DNA of 64,000 bases from Gambelia wislizenii (lineage: Eukaryota; Chordata; Lepidosauria; Squamata; Crotaphytidae). The notes beneath the pieces were generated by a model that worked only from the letters and a program-made list of their open reading frames with translations, was not told where the DNA came from and did no database searches. This document shows positions 55,296-63,880 of the stretch, piece by piece. The translations under genes were made by a program, and so were the position numbers. Positions within the stretch are counted from its first letter, which is position 1. Every line of letters starts with the position of its first letter. The DNA lies in the NCBI GenBank assembly GCA_030847615.1, contig JAUMIR010000004.1, positions 225,288,501-225,352,500 on the forward strand. Reading direction: 5' to 3'.

Positions 55296-56482
55296 TTTTT
55301 TTGGCAGATTGCAGGCATGCAAAGCTATCTGTGTTTGCTGTGCAAATGGACATGCCTGCAAATCAAGGTGGCAGTGGTGAATGAATTACTCGCGTTTTTA
55401 CTTACCTCAATTTGCTACCAGTGGACAGTATTTTTTTTAACCATATCCAAGGTGCAAAAGAGCAACCTTTTGCTTTAACAAAAAAGCAAACTAAAAAAAG
55501 CCATTTTATCATCTTAGTGCTCACTTGCTTAAGCAAACACCCAACATGGCAGCTCTGGGTGCTTGCCTTGTTAGCAAGCTCCACCCCCATGTACATCCAA
55601 CCAATCAGATTTCAACTTTCACTTGTACAGGGAAAGCAAAGCAAATCGAATAGCTTGTCCCAACGAGCAGGAATGTGGATTCCCCTTGCTGTTTTTTAAA
55701 AACTTTGGGAAAAGCCACAAAGGCTTTACCCACACTGTATATGGTGGATTTGGCCCCCCTCCTTCCCAATATGTCGAAATGATGCAGAATCCGATTGGGA
55801 CAGATTGTATTCTCCTCACATTCTGTGAGGAGTATTTTCACCTGTTAGACAACCCCTGAGTACATAAAGTGTTACCACAGTTTTCCTGTTCGTTCTAGAC
55901 ACACAGTGCCAAGGCCATCAGAATAGCTAAATAAGGATGAGGCTTCCAATAGAAAGCATCTCCCACCCAAATAAAGCACTGTATTCTTCACAGATGTATA
56001 AAAATATTCATATATGATTAGTAACTGCATGTTAATGTATTTGACATTGGGCTATTAATACTTATCAAATTATAATCTCAGCCTGCAGTCCTATCCACAC
56101 CTACCTAGGAGTAAGTCCATCAGACTCAGTGGGGCCTTCTTCTGCACAGACACAAGAACAACTGCACTATGTATGGCTTCCAGATTAAATATGTTAGCTT
56201 ACAGAGGTTAACAAAAGCAGGTTGTTTACAGAGGAGACTTTTAAAAAGGATTTTTCAGAAGAGTAGTCAATGTGTTATTTCCTTCATACCTTTGGTAATT
56301 TTTTCTCCCTGGTTCAGCTGAGCAAATAAGGCTGACCGAGTTGCAGTTGCATCATCTTTTGCATTTTCTGTGTCAAAGACAGGAGGTGGTCCTGGCGGTG
56401 GAGGAGGGGGTGGTGGTGGTGGAGGAGGACCCTGGTTGCTGGCCAGAGTAGATGGTCCAGATGCTGCTGAAGCAATAGGTCC
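39513..56482 (-). CDS. CAP2: CAP2, adenylyl-cyclase-associated protein 2 (3' six coding exons)
   Basis: Exons on the - strand are 56482-56290, 50036-49864, 47498-47375, 45180-45098, 44067-43927 and 39596-39513. Their 798 bases encode 265 residues, about the C-terminal 55% of a protein near 477 residues. CAP2 binds actin and helps cofilin-driven filament turnover and monomer recycling, mainly in striated muscle. Domains visible in order are a poly-proline tract (profilin/SH3 ligand type), the WH2-like segment [20 protein letters not shown], a linker with [14 protein letters not shown], and the C-terminal CARP beta-helix from [12 protein letters not shown] through [20 protein letters not shown] to the end DPTEIVA. 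Phases agree at all junctions. The N-terminal cyclase-binding and helical exons were not found in 56.5-64 kb and probably lie beyond the right edge. The paralogue CAP1 is less likely by sequence and synteny. Confidence 0.95.
39888..42017. mobile_element. TA-flanked inverted-repeat transposon with hairpin GC-rich array (copy 2)
   Basis: Same ends as the element at 25016-26670: CCATATATTCCGGCGTATAA at the left and CCGTATATTCCGGCGTATAA in reverse complement at the right, with TA on both sides. The left inner palindrome built on TATCTCCTGCCTCTTCGC is also shared. The interior (about 40050-41540) is a different array, with units of about 92-96 bases. Each unit contains a near-perfect palindrome, CTGAAAGCAGCGG/CCGCTGCTTTCAG or its AATCG variant, next to GAAGCCCCCTCCTCCCTTCC. 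About 16 units are visible. It sits in the last CAP2 intron. Long Pro/Gly-rich frames on both strands are artefacts. Confidence 0.88.
42018..43926. other. CAP2 intron between the last two coding exons
   Basis: No further exon was recognised. At about 42498-42585 there is a decayed copy of the short palindromic repeat, and at 43614-43659 a (CAT/CAC)n tract lies beside a unique stretch. Confidence 0.5.
43614..43659. repeat. (CAT/CAC)n microsatellite
   Basis: ATC units followed by about nine CAC units, in a CAP2 intron. Confidence 0.9.
43927..44067 (-). CDS. CAP2: CAP2 coding exon (penultimate)
   Basis: The acceptor is TTTAAG before 44067 and the donor is GTAAGT. The exon has 47 codons in phase 0. 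It encodes [20 protein letters not shown] then [20 protein letters not shown] and IPQDGDY, a core strand region of the CARP beta-helix that is almost identical to mammalian CAP2. Confidence 0.97.
44068..45097. other. CAP2 intron with one SINE
   Basis: Apart from the SINE at 44564-44795 and a homopolymer-rich stretch near 44958-45000, nothing is recognised. Confidence 0.5.
44564..44795 (-). repeat. tRNA-derived SINE
   Basis: Reverse-orientation copy: 'TTTTCTTGGCAAGATTTGTT', 'GTTTCCATGACTGAGCAGGG', 'ATTTGAATCCTGATCTCCAG' and 'CAAACCACTACACCACACT' in the expected order. Confidence 0.88.
45098..45180 (-). CDS. CAP2: CAP2 coding exon
   Basis: The acceptor is TTCCCCAG before 45180 and the donor is GTAAGC. 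It is 83 bases, encoding (D)[19 protein letters not shown] then NSSDIQIQ, matching the beta-helix of CAP2. Confidence 0.97.
45751..46110 (-). repeat. Unclassified interspersed repeat, copy A
   Basis: Parallel to 63508-63880. Both carry 'CAGTTAA(C/T)GA', then 'TAC(C)AGAGGCAGAAATAACA', 'AAAAGCA(G/A)TTCAACATGT', 'GGTAAGCCTTGCATAAGT' and '...TTTTTCTTTC' in the same order. The chance - strand translation (HVELLFF...VISASGT) is also shared, showing DNA homology rather than a gene. A piece of the Penelope-associated repeat 'GGCTGTGAGGCCGTTTTCTG' follows at about 46093-46140. Confidence 0.7.
46511..46547. repeat. (GT)n microsatellite
   Basis: About 18 uninterrupted GT units in a CAP2 intron. Confidence 0.97.
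46548..47374. other. CAP2 intron with one short palindromic repeat
   Basis: Only the palindromic repeat at 47257-47339 is recognised: GCAATCCAATTCACATTTAC versus the complement of AGTGTACATAGGATTGC. The rest is unclassified. Confidence 0.5.
47375..47498 (-). CDS. CAP2: CAP2 coding exon
   Basis: The acceptor is AATATAG before 47498 and the donor is GTAAGT. It is 124 bases, encoding [20 protein letters not shown] then [20 protein letters not shown] and V, matching the start of the CARP beta-helix. Confidence 0.97.
48380..48640 (+). mobile_element. Penelope-like element 3' part with hammerhead-like motif
   Basis: The block 'GCCTGATGAAGAAGCC' ... 'CTTCGAAACCTTGCATCA', then 'TTGGTTGGCCAATAAAAGTA' and 'GATTCTGGATTTTGTTTTGC', is of a type I associate with Penelope-like element tails. 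CTGATGA lies at 48498-48504 and GAAA at 48523-48526. Between them GAAG and CTTC can pair, resembling the core and stem II of a hammerhead ribozyme. Stem III and a cleavage site could not be assigned. No coding part remains. Class assignment is moderate. Confidence 0.5.
49110..49315 (+). repeat. tRNA-derived SINE
   Basis: Head 'CAGGGTGTAGTGTTTTGAAT', core 'CTGATGACCTTGGGCAAGTC', 'AATAAATCTTGCCATGAAAG' and tail 'GTGACTTGAAGGCACAACAA'. Confidence 0.85.
49405..49690 (-). mobile_element. CR1 LINE 3' end fragment
   Basis: On the - strand it ends with the 'GGTTGGACTGGATGGCCCTT' block and the octamer-type tail (complement of 'ATAGAATCATAGAATTGTAG'). Upstream parts correspond to 'TGGCAGTGGAACACACTCCC' and 'GGAACAGAGATTCCACCTCA'. 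Confidence 0.85.
49864..50036 (-). CDS. CAP2: CAP2 coding exon
   Basis: The acceptor is TTCCTAG before 50036 and the donor is GTAAGT. It is 173 bases, encoding (G)[19 protein letters not shown], then [19 protein letters not shown] and [12 protein letters not shown]: the end of the WH2 region, the Ser/Thr/Pro linker and the entry to the beta-helix. Confidence 0.96.
50037..51615. other. CAP2 intron, no recognisable element
   Basis: Intronic DNA without recognised exons or repeats. A short direct duplication, 'TGTATGATGTCCTC(T/A)GTC', occurs twice at about 51266-51300. Confidence 0.5.
51618..52231. mobile_element. TA-flanked MITE interrupted by a CR1 insertion
   Basis: The left end after TA reads CAGGTCAACCACCACCC; the right end in reverse complement reads CAGGTCGATCCCTGCATC; TA is on both sides. 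The outer parts (51618-51708 and 52105-52231) resemble the intact copy at 37010-37265, sharing 'AGTAAGCCCTATTGAAAT' and 'GCCTAGAAGATGCCTAGAGA'. A CR1 fragment splits it. Confidence 0.78.
51709..52104 (+). mobile_element. CR1 LINE 3' fragment nested in a MITE
   Basis: Starts at 'AGGAGCGGCTTAGGGAGCTG' and contains 'GAGGTGACATGATAGCCATG', 'CACCTAAACATTAGGAAGAA', 'TTGGACTGGATGGCCATTGT' and the tail 'CTCTATGATTCTATCATTCT'. Its position inside a MITE shows that it inserted after the MITE. Confidence 0.9.
52234..53039. other. CAP2 intron, unrecognised AT-rich DNA
   Basis: No exon or clear repeat between the nested MITE and the L2-type LINE. Confidence 0.5.
53040..55290 (+). mobile_element. L2-type LINE, 5'-truncated, reverse transcriptase with two breaks
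   Basis: Three adjacent open pieces (53190-53756, 53792-54181 and 54194-54694) read as one L2/CR1-group reverse transcriptase. Motifs in order are [80 protein letters not shown] (catalytic box with Thr in place of Ala), [19 protein letters not shown] and [15 protein letters not shown] frameshift near 53754 and a stop at 54179-54181 break it. The 3' end has 'AAGCTGCCCTGATTGCATTT', GTAGAGGGGCAGGATGTAAA and (ATT)n at 55266-55290. The endonuclease half is missing. It is oriented opposite to CAP2 within its intron. Confidence 0.9.
55400..55855 (+). repeat. Interspersed repeat, copy 2 of the 204-560 family
   Basis: It shares with 204-560 (opposite strand) the 'AACATGGCAGC', 'CCAATCAGATTT' and 'AACGAGCAGGAATGTGGATT'-like blocks in the same order. 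No coding capacity. The ends are not resolved. Confidence 0.5.
55856..56289. other. CAP2 intron next to the proline-rich exon
   Basis: A decayed palindromic repeat lies at about 56084-56150; otherwise nothing is recognised. Confidence 0.45.
56290..56482 (-). CDS. CAP2: CAP2 coding exon: poly-proline and WH2
   Basis: The acceptor is TCTGACAG before 56482 and the donor is GTATGA. It is 193 bases. It encodes [18 protein letters not shown], a run of about 12 prolines, [14 protein letters not shown] and [19 protein letters not shown]. The proline run is a low-complexity tract likely to vary in length. This is the most 5' CAP2 exon found. Confidence 0.95.
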
Positions 56483-56948
56483 CTGTCAGAGAAGCAAAAG
56501 AGGTGCAATCACAAATATATTCATTTCATTCATTTAAGGAGCTTCTACCAAGTCCTATGTCACTGGTGTATAACTTCATCTAGATTAAAATCTGAGGACC
56601 TCCATTCCTAGAAATGTAATAAGTGGGAACGTCAAGTAAAAAAAACAAGCAATTGTTCTATGCAAATGATAATGCCTGAGAAATAGATTACAAGATTTCA
56701 TTGTGTTAGGCCTGGTTAAGGAATGTCTGGAATACAATGATTACTTACACACAGGTTATGAAGTGTTCACAACTGGAAAGGAAATAATTGTTTTAGATAT
56801 TTGTAAAAAATAAGCAGCTTAAGAGTTATGCAGTTTTGGAACTCTGGGAGCATTTGAATGCAACAACAAACAACAGTTTTGGGGCTTTTAAAAAAACCAG
56901 AATTTTGGCTTACTGGAGAAAAGACAGCCTGGCCCACTGCAAGCAATA

Positions 56949-57934
56949 CAGTAGCACCCCCGTATCCACTGATTCGCCATCCACTGATTCAATTATCCGT
57001 GGATGGGGACAGCAGGGGCAGTGGACAGGAAGGAAGGGGATGGCTCCAATGGCAGTGGTGGGGCATGCGGTGGCAGCCTGGGAGGCCGCGGTGGCAGGGG
57101 GAAAGTGGTGGGAAGGTGTGCGGCAGCGGCAGGGGTGATCGGTAGAGAGGCATGCAGTGATGGTGGTGGCAGCAGAGGGAAAAGTGGTGGCAAAGCACAC
57201 AGTGGTGGTGGTGGCGGGGGGAAGCGGTGGCAAGGCACACAGCGATAGCAGGGCAAAGTGGTGCCGAGCCATGTGGCACTGGTGGCGGCAGCAGGGAGAA
57301 AGTGTTGGTGAGGCACGCAGCAGTGGCGAGGTACATGGTGGTGGCAGCAGCAGAGTCCTGGGAGGCCGCAGCGGCAGGGGTGATGGTGGCAGTGGGGCAT
57401 GCAGCAGTGGCAGTGGCAGCCTGGGAGTCCATAGAGGCAGGGGGAAAGTGGTGGCGAGGCACATAGTGGTGGTGGCGGCAGGGGGGAAGTGGTGGCAAGG
57501 TGCACAACGGTAGCAGGGGGAAGTGGTGGCGGCAGGGGGAAAGTGTTGGCGAGGCATGCAGCAGTGGCGAGGCGCATGGTGGTGGCAACAGCAGAGTCCT
57601 GGGAGGCCACAGTGGCAGGGGTGATGGTGGCGGCAGGGCATGCAGCAGTGGCGGTGGCAGCCTGGGAGGCCATGGTGTCGGGGGAAAACCAGTGGCAAGG
57701 CACATGGTGGTGGTGCTGGAGGCCTGGGAGGCTGTGATGGTGGCAGGGGTGATGGCGGCAGCAGCAGAGGAGGCAGCCTGGGAGGCCATGGCCTAGGTGG
57801 GCCAGGTTGTGGTAGTGATGGTCTTGGCCACGAGCCTCTCTCCCTTCCTCCCTCCTCCTCCAGGATGTTTGCTACTATCTGCGGAATTCACCATCCGCGG
57901 GGGGTCCTGGGCCACGGATGCAGGAGTGTTACTG
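56949..57934. mobile_element. TA-flanked Tigger-like element with expanded G-rich array
   Basis: The left end after TA reads CAGTAGCACCCCCGTATCC; the right end in reverse complement reads CAGTAACACTCCTGCATCC; TA is on both sides. 'ATTATCCGTGG' and 'ATCCGCGGGG' sit inside the ends. It belongs to the same family as 8839-9289. The interior (about 57010-57830) is filled with irregular GGTGGCRGC, GGGAAAGTGGTGG and GGCATGCAGCAGTGGC units, at least two orders of repetition. Frames of more than 200 residues on both strands are artefacts of the repeats. Confidence 0.8.
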
Positions 57935-57936
57935 TA

Positions 57937-59507
57937 TGGCTCAGGTAACCATGGCACTTCTGACTGTCATATAAAAATGTGCATGGAAACCAAGTGACTA
58001 TTGGGCCCCTTCATCTTGTCATAAGAGAAGCCTAAGCTTCCTAGCTATGCGCTGAAAAGTATGGAGTGTGTCACTGTGTGGCCCCCACAAGGGAGGGGAC
58101 TGACAGGGTTCTAGCCTGGGGGCCTGGGATTAGAAGGGGCCCCTGGTGTGATATTATTGTAAATTTTATTATATGTAAATCTATTTAATTTTAAATAAAT
58201 CAATAAATATAAATATTACTTTGGTGTCACCATGTAAATTGACTTATTTTAATTTTTATCCTAAATCCTGTAGAGCATTTCGCTGCCCTTAAGCTTAGCA
58301 GTAGGTAGGGGGCCCACCAAAGATCCTGGCCTGGGGGCCCCATTCAGGATGTGGGGGCTATGGGTGCCTGACTTCTAACTGGTCCTGTGAACAAGAAATT
58401 ATCTAGATAATGTGCAACTAGAAGCTGACTCCTGCTGGCACTCTGCACATCCTCTTTTTATATTCTGAGGCTGACCAGCATGAAGCCTCCAATCCAGGCT
58501 AAGGCCCTCCAACCAACCAGATCTCTTCTGATTGTCTGGCTTTCCCATTCTTTCCCAGAGCCCAATTAGGCTTATGAGAAAGAGACACCCCCCCCCAATA
58601 CCAATGCACCAGGATAATGGTACCTCATCATTACTCACCTGCCTGTGGGATTGCATATTATCTCTCCAATGAGACAAAGACTGTTTTTTCTGCTTTGAAA
58701 CCCCTCCCACAAAGAAAAGCAGCATGCAGTGGCATACAGAAGAAAAATGCTAAGGAAGTAGGAATTAAAGTATCTCTGGCTCTAAAGCAAAGTGTAACAG
58801 GAAGCTAGCACAAGACACCTCCATACACATTAATTTACAGCTATGCTATCAATTCTCAATAAAAATCAATCTGAGATTCTGATATGGTTTCCGGGTTTCT
58901 TGGATGTTTGTTCTCAATTTCCTCCCAAAAGCAGGTCTACTTGGCCATTGCATGAGAAGGCTACAACAATGTGTGTGTGAACGTGCCATCTTCAGCATAC
59001 AATCTCTGCTAAAAACAAACAAAAGACATAGGTTCCTCCAAGTTCACCTTGCCTTAATCCAGCAGGTGTTTGCTACTGCAAACAATTCTTTAGATTAAAT
59101 GTGAGCAGATGTTTTTACAATCTATCTTTATAAAAAGCTATTTAACTAGCACAAATGTTTATGGCATCTGTCTTTTAGATTTCTGTCAGCTGCCTTGCTT
59201 AGGAGCAGCTGCTCTCTCATTACTACCCATTATACCATATAGTTAAGTCAAATAATGCATGGAAGTGTTTCTGCCAAAAGTGTCTGGTGGGTGGTTCTTC
59301 TTATTTGTAAATAAGATCCATTGGTTGCTAACCATGAAATCTTTTGTGACTAATTCATTTTATGAAATATAAAGAGAAACAGGATTAAGATCGATAAACT
59401 CATATAAAAGGAAGTGTTACAGTAAAATGAAACACAGTGTATTCAATGCTGCATCTTTCATTTTCCTTATAAATTTTCAGGTAAGTATCAATGGAAAAAA
59501 GAGACTC
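57937..59507. other. CAP2 intron or upstream region, one possible hAT-like relic
   Basis: At about 58088-58388 'CAGGGTTCTAGCCTGGGGGC' at the left and 'GACTTCTAACTGGTCCTG' at the right could be decayed hAT ends, but the flanking 8-mers do not match. No CAP2 exon or other gene is recognisable. Confidence 0.35.
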
Positions 59508-60112
59508 AAGGTGCGTCTATACGATCATAAAAAATCCGTTTGGGGGTAAAAAATACAAATAGGCTGTCGTTCGTATGCATACGAACCGCCCACACAATTT
59601 TTTACCCCCCTAAACTCCGTATGACTCCCTCTTTCCCAAACTGGCTGGAGCGAGCAAGCCAAGCGGCAGTTTAAAATCTCCCACCGCTTTTTTTTTTTTA
59701 AAAAAGCTTCCTGCTTTGCGGACAGTCAGTTTTCCCTATGTACAATATAAAATAAAAATAAATAAATGTATAATTCACGGACTTACCGGACTCTCGCTAG
59801 CTGGGAATCCAACATGGCGGCCGCTCCCAATTCCCCTCCATGCTAGCCCCACCCCCTCTACTCGGCCAGCCAATCAGATTACACAGCCTGTTCGTATGTG
59901 TGCGAATGGACCGTACAGACCCATCAGCCATCCGAACGGCATACGGATTTCTCATCGTGATCCGCTTTCCCTCCCAAATGCCGCATGTGCGTATTTCAGA
60001 GTGGAAAACCGCCCCCCCTCTTTTGGATGCATGTGAATCCGAATGGCCGTGTGTACCGAAGCGCGAACTTCCGCACACCGTACGTATTATTTAAATTGTG
60101 TAGACGGGACCT
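59508..60112. mobile_element. Inverted-repeat element, possible third copy of the 204-560 family
   Basis: The left end AGGTGCGTCTATACGATC and the right end in reverse complement AGGTCCCGTCTACACAATT are similar. The middle carries 'AACATGGCGGCCGCTCCC', 'AGCCCCACCCCCTCTACTCG' and 'CCAGCCAATCAGATTACAC', parallel to the blocks at 55.5 kb. The flanking duplication is unclear, so the superfamily is open. It is CpG-richer than its surroundings. Confidence 0.55.
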
Positions 60113-63100
60113 CAATTAGCTTTAGAAGTACTTTATTGCTAATAAATACAATGTTGATGACCTCCAAATGAAGGTGGGACTTAAATCACCTGGAATGTGG
60201 CTGGCCAAATTTCCCTTATCTACATGATTCACAAAAGAAAACTCAAGTGTTTTGGTCTTTAATTTTTGCCTCCTTCTACTGAAGATCAGGTTAAAAGTGG
60301 AAGGAGATGTGAGTTTGGAAGGTCTCTGATCAGTAACTTTCACAAACACTTGTTTGTGGGAGTTGTGAGCAGTGGCATAGTGGAAAGTTTTGAAGTATGG
60401 GAGCTAATCATGTAATTGCTCACATTATGATCAATATGATTGGTCACTTTTTAAAACACCTTCAACCAAATTCCTGATTATCCCTATCATTTGTTCTTAG
60501 AAGTGTTCCTCAGTATTATATATTGTTTTTAACTTTTGGATATTTTCTAAGTTGGATACCTAGAGTCTTTTTTAGAAGAAAAATCACTGAAGGGAAAGAA
60601 GAAAAAGTATGCAGTCTCCATAGCTATGCTGTGATGGAGATTCCATTATATACATCTTGTACATATGCGCAACTCAGCATCCATTTTATGACAATTAGCT
60701 GACAATCATGTGTACTTTGACTGGGGAGAGCTGCATTCACATCCGTAGTCAGCCATGGAGTTTACTCAGTGATGGTAGGTGAGTCACTGTCTGAGTGGAG
60801 GTTACCTCATAAGCTTATTTATAAGGAAAGAGTGGGAGTAACTCACACCAATGAGCTTCATGAAGGAAAGGTGGAATATAAAAGTGAGTAACATTATGTA
60901 CACCACGTAGTGTGCGCCCTGCCAATTCACAAGCTGTTGAAGCTGATTTTCAACTATTTATAGCAAAGTGTGGGATAACTGTGTTTCATTTGAACATTTG
61001 TCTATGAATTTTTAGCTTTTTAAAGATTCTAAGACAGTGCCAAAAAAAAAAAAAGCCCTGTAATATTTGTGTTCCAGGTAATAATTCTGGTGAGTGAAAA
61101 CCTAATTTCAACATCAGTTTCATATACTAATGACAGCAAGCTAGATTTTGTGCACGTGTGAATAAGTAGCGCATAAGCCATTTGAATGGTGAATGAAGGA
61201 GACAGGTGGTATGAACAGTGACATATTGAAAATAATTGAAAATCCACACACCCGAAGACAACTAATTATGGGGTGTCTCAAAGGAGAAATTTTCATTCTC
61301 CTAATAAAAATGATACTAGCACTACAAACTCTTATAATCCTAGTTACACACTTAACACGATTACAGAGCAATATGTTGTTTTGTTCATACATATATACAT
61401 ATATAAAGAAGAGGACTGCAAAGCTCAAAATATCATGTAACAGCCTGCAAGAACAGGTGGACTATGACACAGAGACACAGATCTTTTGTTAAGGTGTTTC
61501 TTCTGTAACTGAACACTAGTGTTGCCTCTGTTAACTACAACATTTAGACCACCTGTCTGCAAACATTCCTGCTGCACAATGATATGCTAGTTACAAGGTG
61601 AAACAGCTGATAATGGCTGTGCCTCCATACAAACAAAAGTCTAATCCATTTTGTGTCTTAGCTCGACTGTTTATCTGGTTGTCTTAAACTGAACTCAGGG
61701 TGGGTGGGTGGAAACTGTTCTATTTATCACCTGTTCAGGCTTTACCATGTTGTCTGCACATCAGTGAGGGTTACATCAGCTACACTATTTAGATTAGTGA
61801 GGCAATTTTTCTTTGTCTGTTGAATTGCAAGATGGACTCAGCTAGATTAATTTTACCACACATGGCAATGTCTGTAGCCCAGGAGAGAAACACTATCTTT
61901 TCAGTTGCTGGCTCCCTCATAATTGTGGAGTCAGAATTATTAAACCATAGAATGAAATAAGATATATTTTTCATTTTTTAAATAGTTGTTTAATTCCAGG
62001 TTATTGTCTGTTAGTAGTTATCTAATATTTATTAAAACATTCCTCTTTGAAAGGAGGCAAAGTTTACGGGGTGGGTGATACATTTTAAATTACAACTGCC
62101 AGAAGTTCACTAGCTAGCATGGCCATTGGCTGGCTAGGGGATTTCTAACAGTTGTGGTGTAAAAACGTCAGTTAGTCATAATTTTATTGTAACTAGTAAA
62201 TAACCATTATACAAATCTATTATAAACATGACCGTTGGTCTTTGCAGGCAAGCGTAAGGCCAAAGCCAAGAATTCAGCAGTTCTAAAAGTTATATATTTA
62301 CAATATTATAAAAAGCACAGTTTTTCCTCAGGGGTGACCACTCTGTCACACAAGTCAACAATGGGAAGATATATCTTTCCCTAAATTTCAGAGTATTTGC
62401 TACACTCTCAAACAAAATGGACAATATCCTCCACAACCGAAATGGGCAATATCCTACACAAATGAACAAAAGTAGGCTCTAGTTTTCTTAGGGGTACCCT
62501 GGATGCACCCCATCAAATCTGCCAGGCGAAGAACATTTAGCCTTTCCCATGCAAAAGCCAGTCTCATTTTAATGGAGTGTAGATCAATCAAATATTTTGG
62601 AAAATTAAAGGAAGAAGGGGCAAAATGCATTAAGCATATTAATTAAGCATATTGAAGGAGGAGGGGGCAAATGTCACTGGCCACACTGGCTAGGAGATTT
62701 CTAAGAATTATGCTGTAAAAAGTAATTTTTCCCAGGTCTGATCAGAAGTCCTGACAAAAGTCTTCAATTCTGGGGATAGGTTATAAAATATGTGTAGCTT
62801 CCAGTAAAATAAAATACTTGACACCTCTTATTATCAACAGACAGTGGCTTGTTGCAAATTGATAAACAGCAGCACGATATAGAACACAAAAAGTTAATGA
62901 AGAATCTGGATGAAGTAGCAAAGAAGACCCTGCCATATCCCTGGCTTTAAACTTCTGAAATATTTTCAACCTACCATTTCTTGTAACTCTCCTTACATTT
63001 TGCAAACCATTGTTCTTTAAAACTGTCTGTTTCTGAGTCACTTGTCCGAGAGGCCTGTGCTCCATGTTGTATCCAGGAGCCATCTGTGGTCACAGCATTC

Positions 63101-63507
63101 CATCATTTATCTGAGAAAGACGTTTTTAACTCTTCACTATCTCCAGGCCAAATAATAGAACCAAACTAGCATGACCTTACTCTGGGGCTGAATGGATCTA
63201 ACAGAACTTTGCAAAGTTGCGGCAGTGGGTAGCGTGGGTGTGAGTTACATGTGATGTGCTTGATTATGCAATTGGAACACTGCTGTTCTTCTCAACCCAT
63301 CTCTTCACTTAGTCAGTCTGGCCTTCTAACTACTTTGAAAGTCTCTCTCCTCCTCTTTTTATTTTTGTAATAGAGCACAACCCTGAATATCAAGTGGTAC
63401 ATGTGTTTCTATTCCAATGCAGTTTGTAGAGAGCTTTAAACTGTAGGTACTCTGGATTATTTATCTTAGTGCTGATGGAGGCCTATTATATAAAATTTAG
63501 CTGCCAA
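60113..63507. other. Probable CAP2 intron, no gene recognised
   Basis: About 3.4 kb of AT-rich DNA. The - strand was searched by eye for the upstream CAP2 exons (for example a block ending ...WSKT) and none was found. Short repeats with 'GGCTAG(G)GGATTTCTAA' occur at about 62120-62155 and 62685-62710. Confidence 0.45.
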
Positions 63508-63880
63508 TGGACAACTACATGTATAGCTCAGTTAATGATGTAGCTATACTCTTGAGCATTATGTCTTTAACAGAAAATCTGGTACCAGAGGCAGAAATAA
63601 CATGAAAAGAATAGGGATGGCTTCCTGCACCACAAGAAAAGAAAAGCAATTCAACATGTTTCAGCAAAGTGAAACATATCGAATAGCTCTTCATTTTGCT
63701 CATCAGTTCAACGTGTTTGAGCAAATTTTTTATTCAAAACTAACTATGCACATGTGGAATGAAACAACAAGGTCAGGTAAGCCTTGCATAAGTGAACAAA
63801 AATATGTTGAACCTTCTGGAAACCATTCAAAGCTTTGTTCAAAATGCATCAAGAGATTGTTTTTCTTTCTTTTACCAGTT
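63508..63880 (-). repeat. Unclassified interspersed repeat, copy B
   Basis: Second copy of the repeat at 45751-46110. 'CTTTAACAGAAAATCTGGTA', 'CCAGAGGCAGAAATAACATG', 'GCAATTCAACATGTTTCAGC' and 'GGTAAGCCTTGCATAAGTGA' follow the same order. Confidence 0.7.

Noticed and set aside
56910..57789. Frames of 236-266 residues at 57 kb
   Set aside because: Gly/Gly/Ser and Cys/His/Pro patterns come from GGTGGC-type repeats inside a transposon, present in all frames.
58088..58388. hAT element
   Set aside because: The end sequences only weakly match each other and the flanking 8-mers (GGGACTGA and TGAACAAG) are not duplicates, so it was left as a low-confidence remark.
62781..63083. - strand frame as an upstream CAP2 exon
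   Set aside because: Its residues do not resemble the helical or N-terminal part of CAP2, and no suitable splice sites flank a matching segment.
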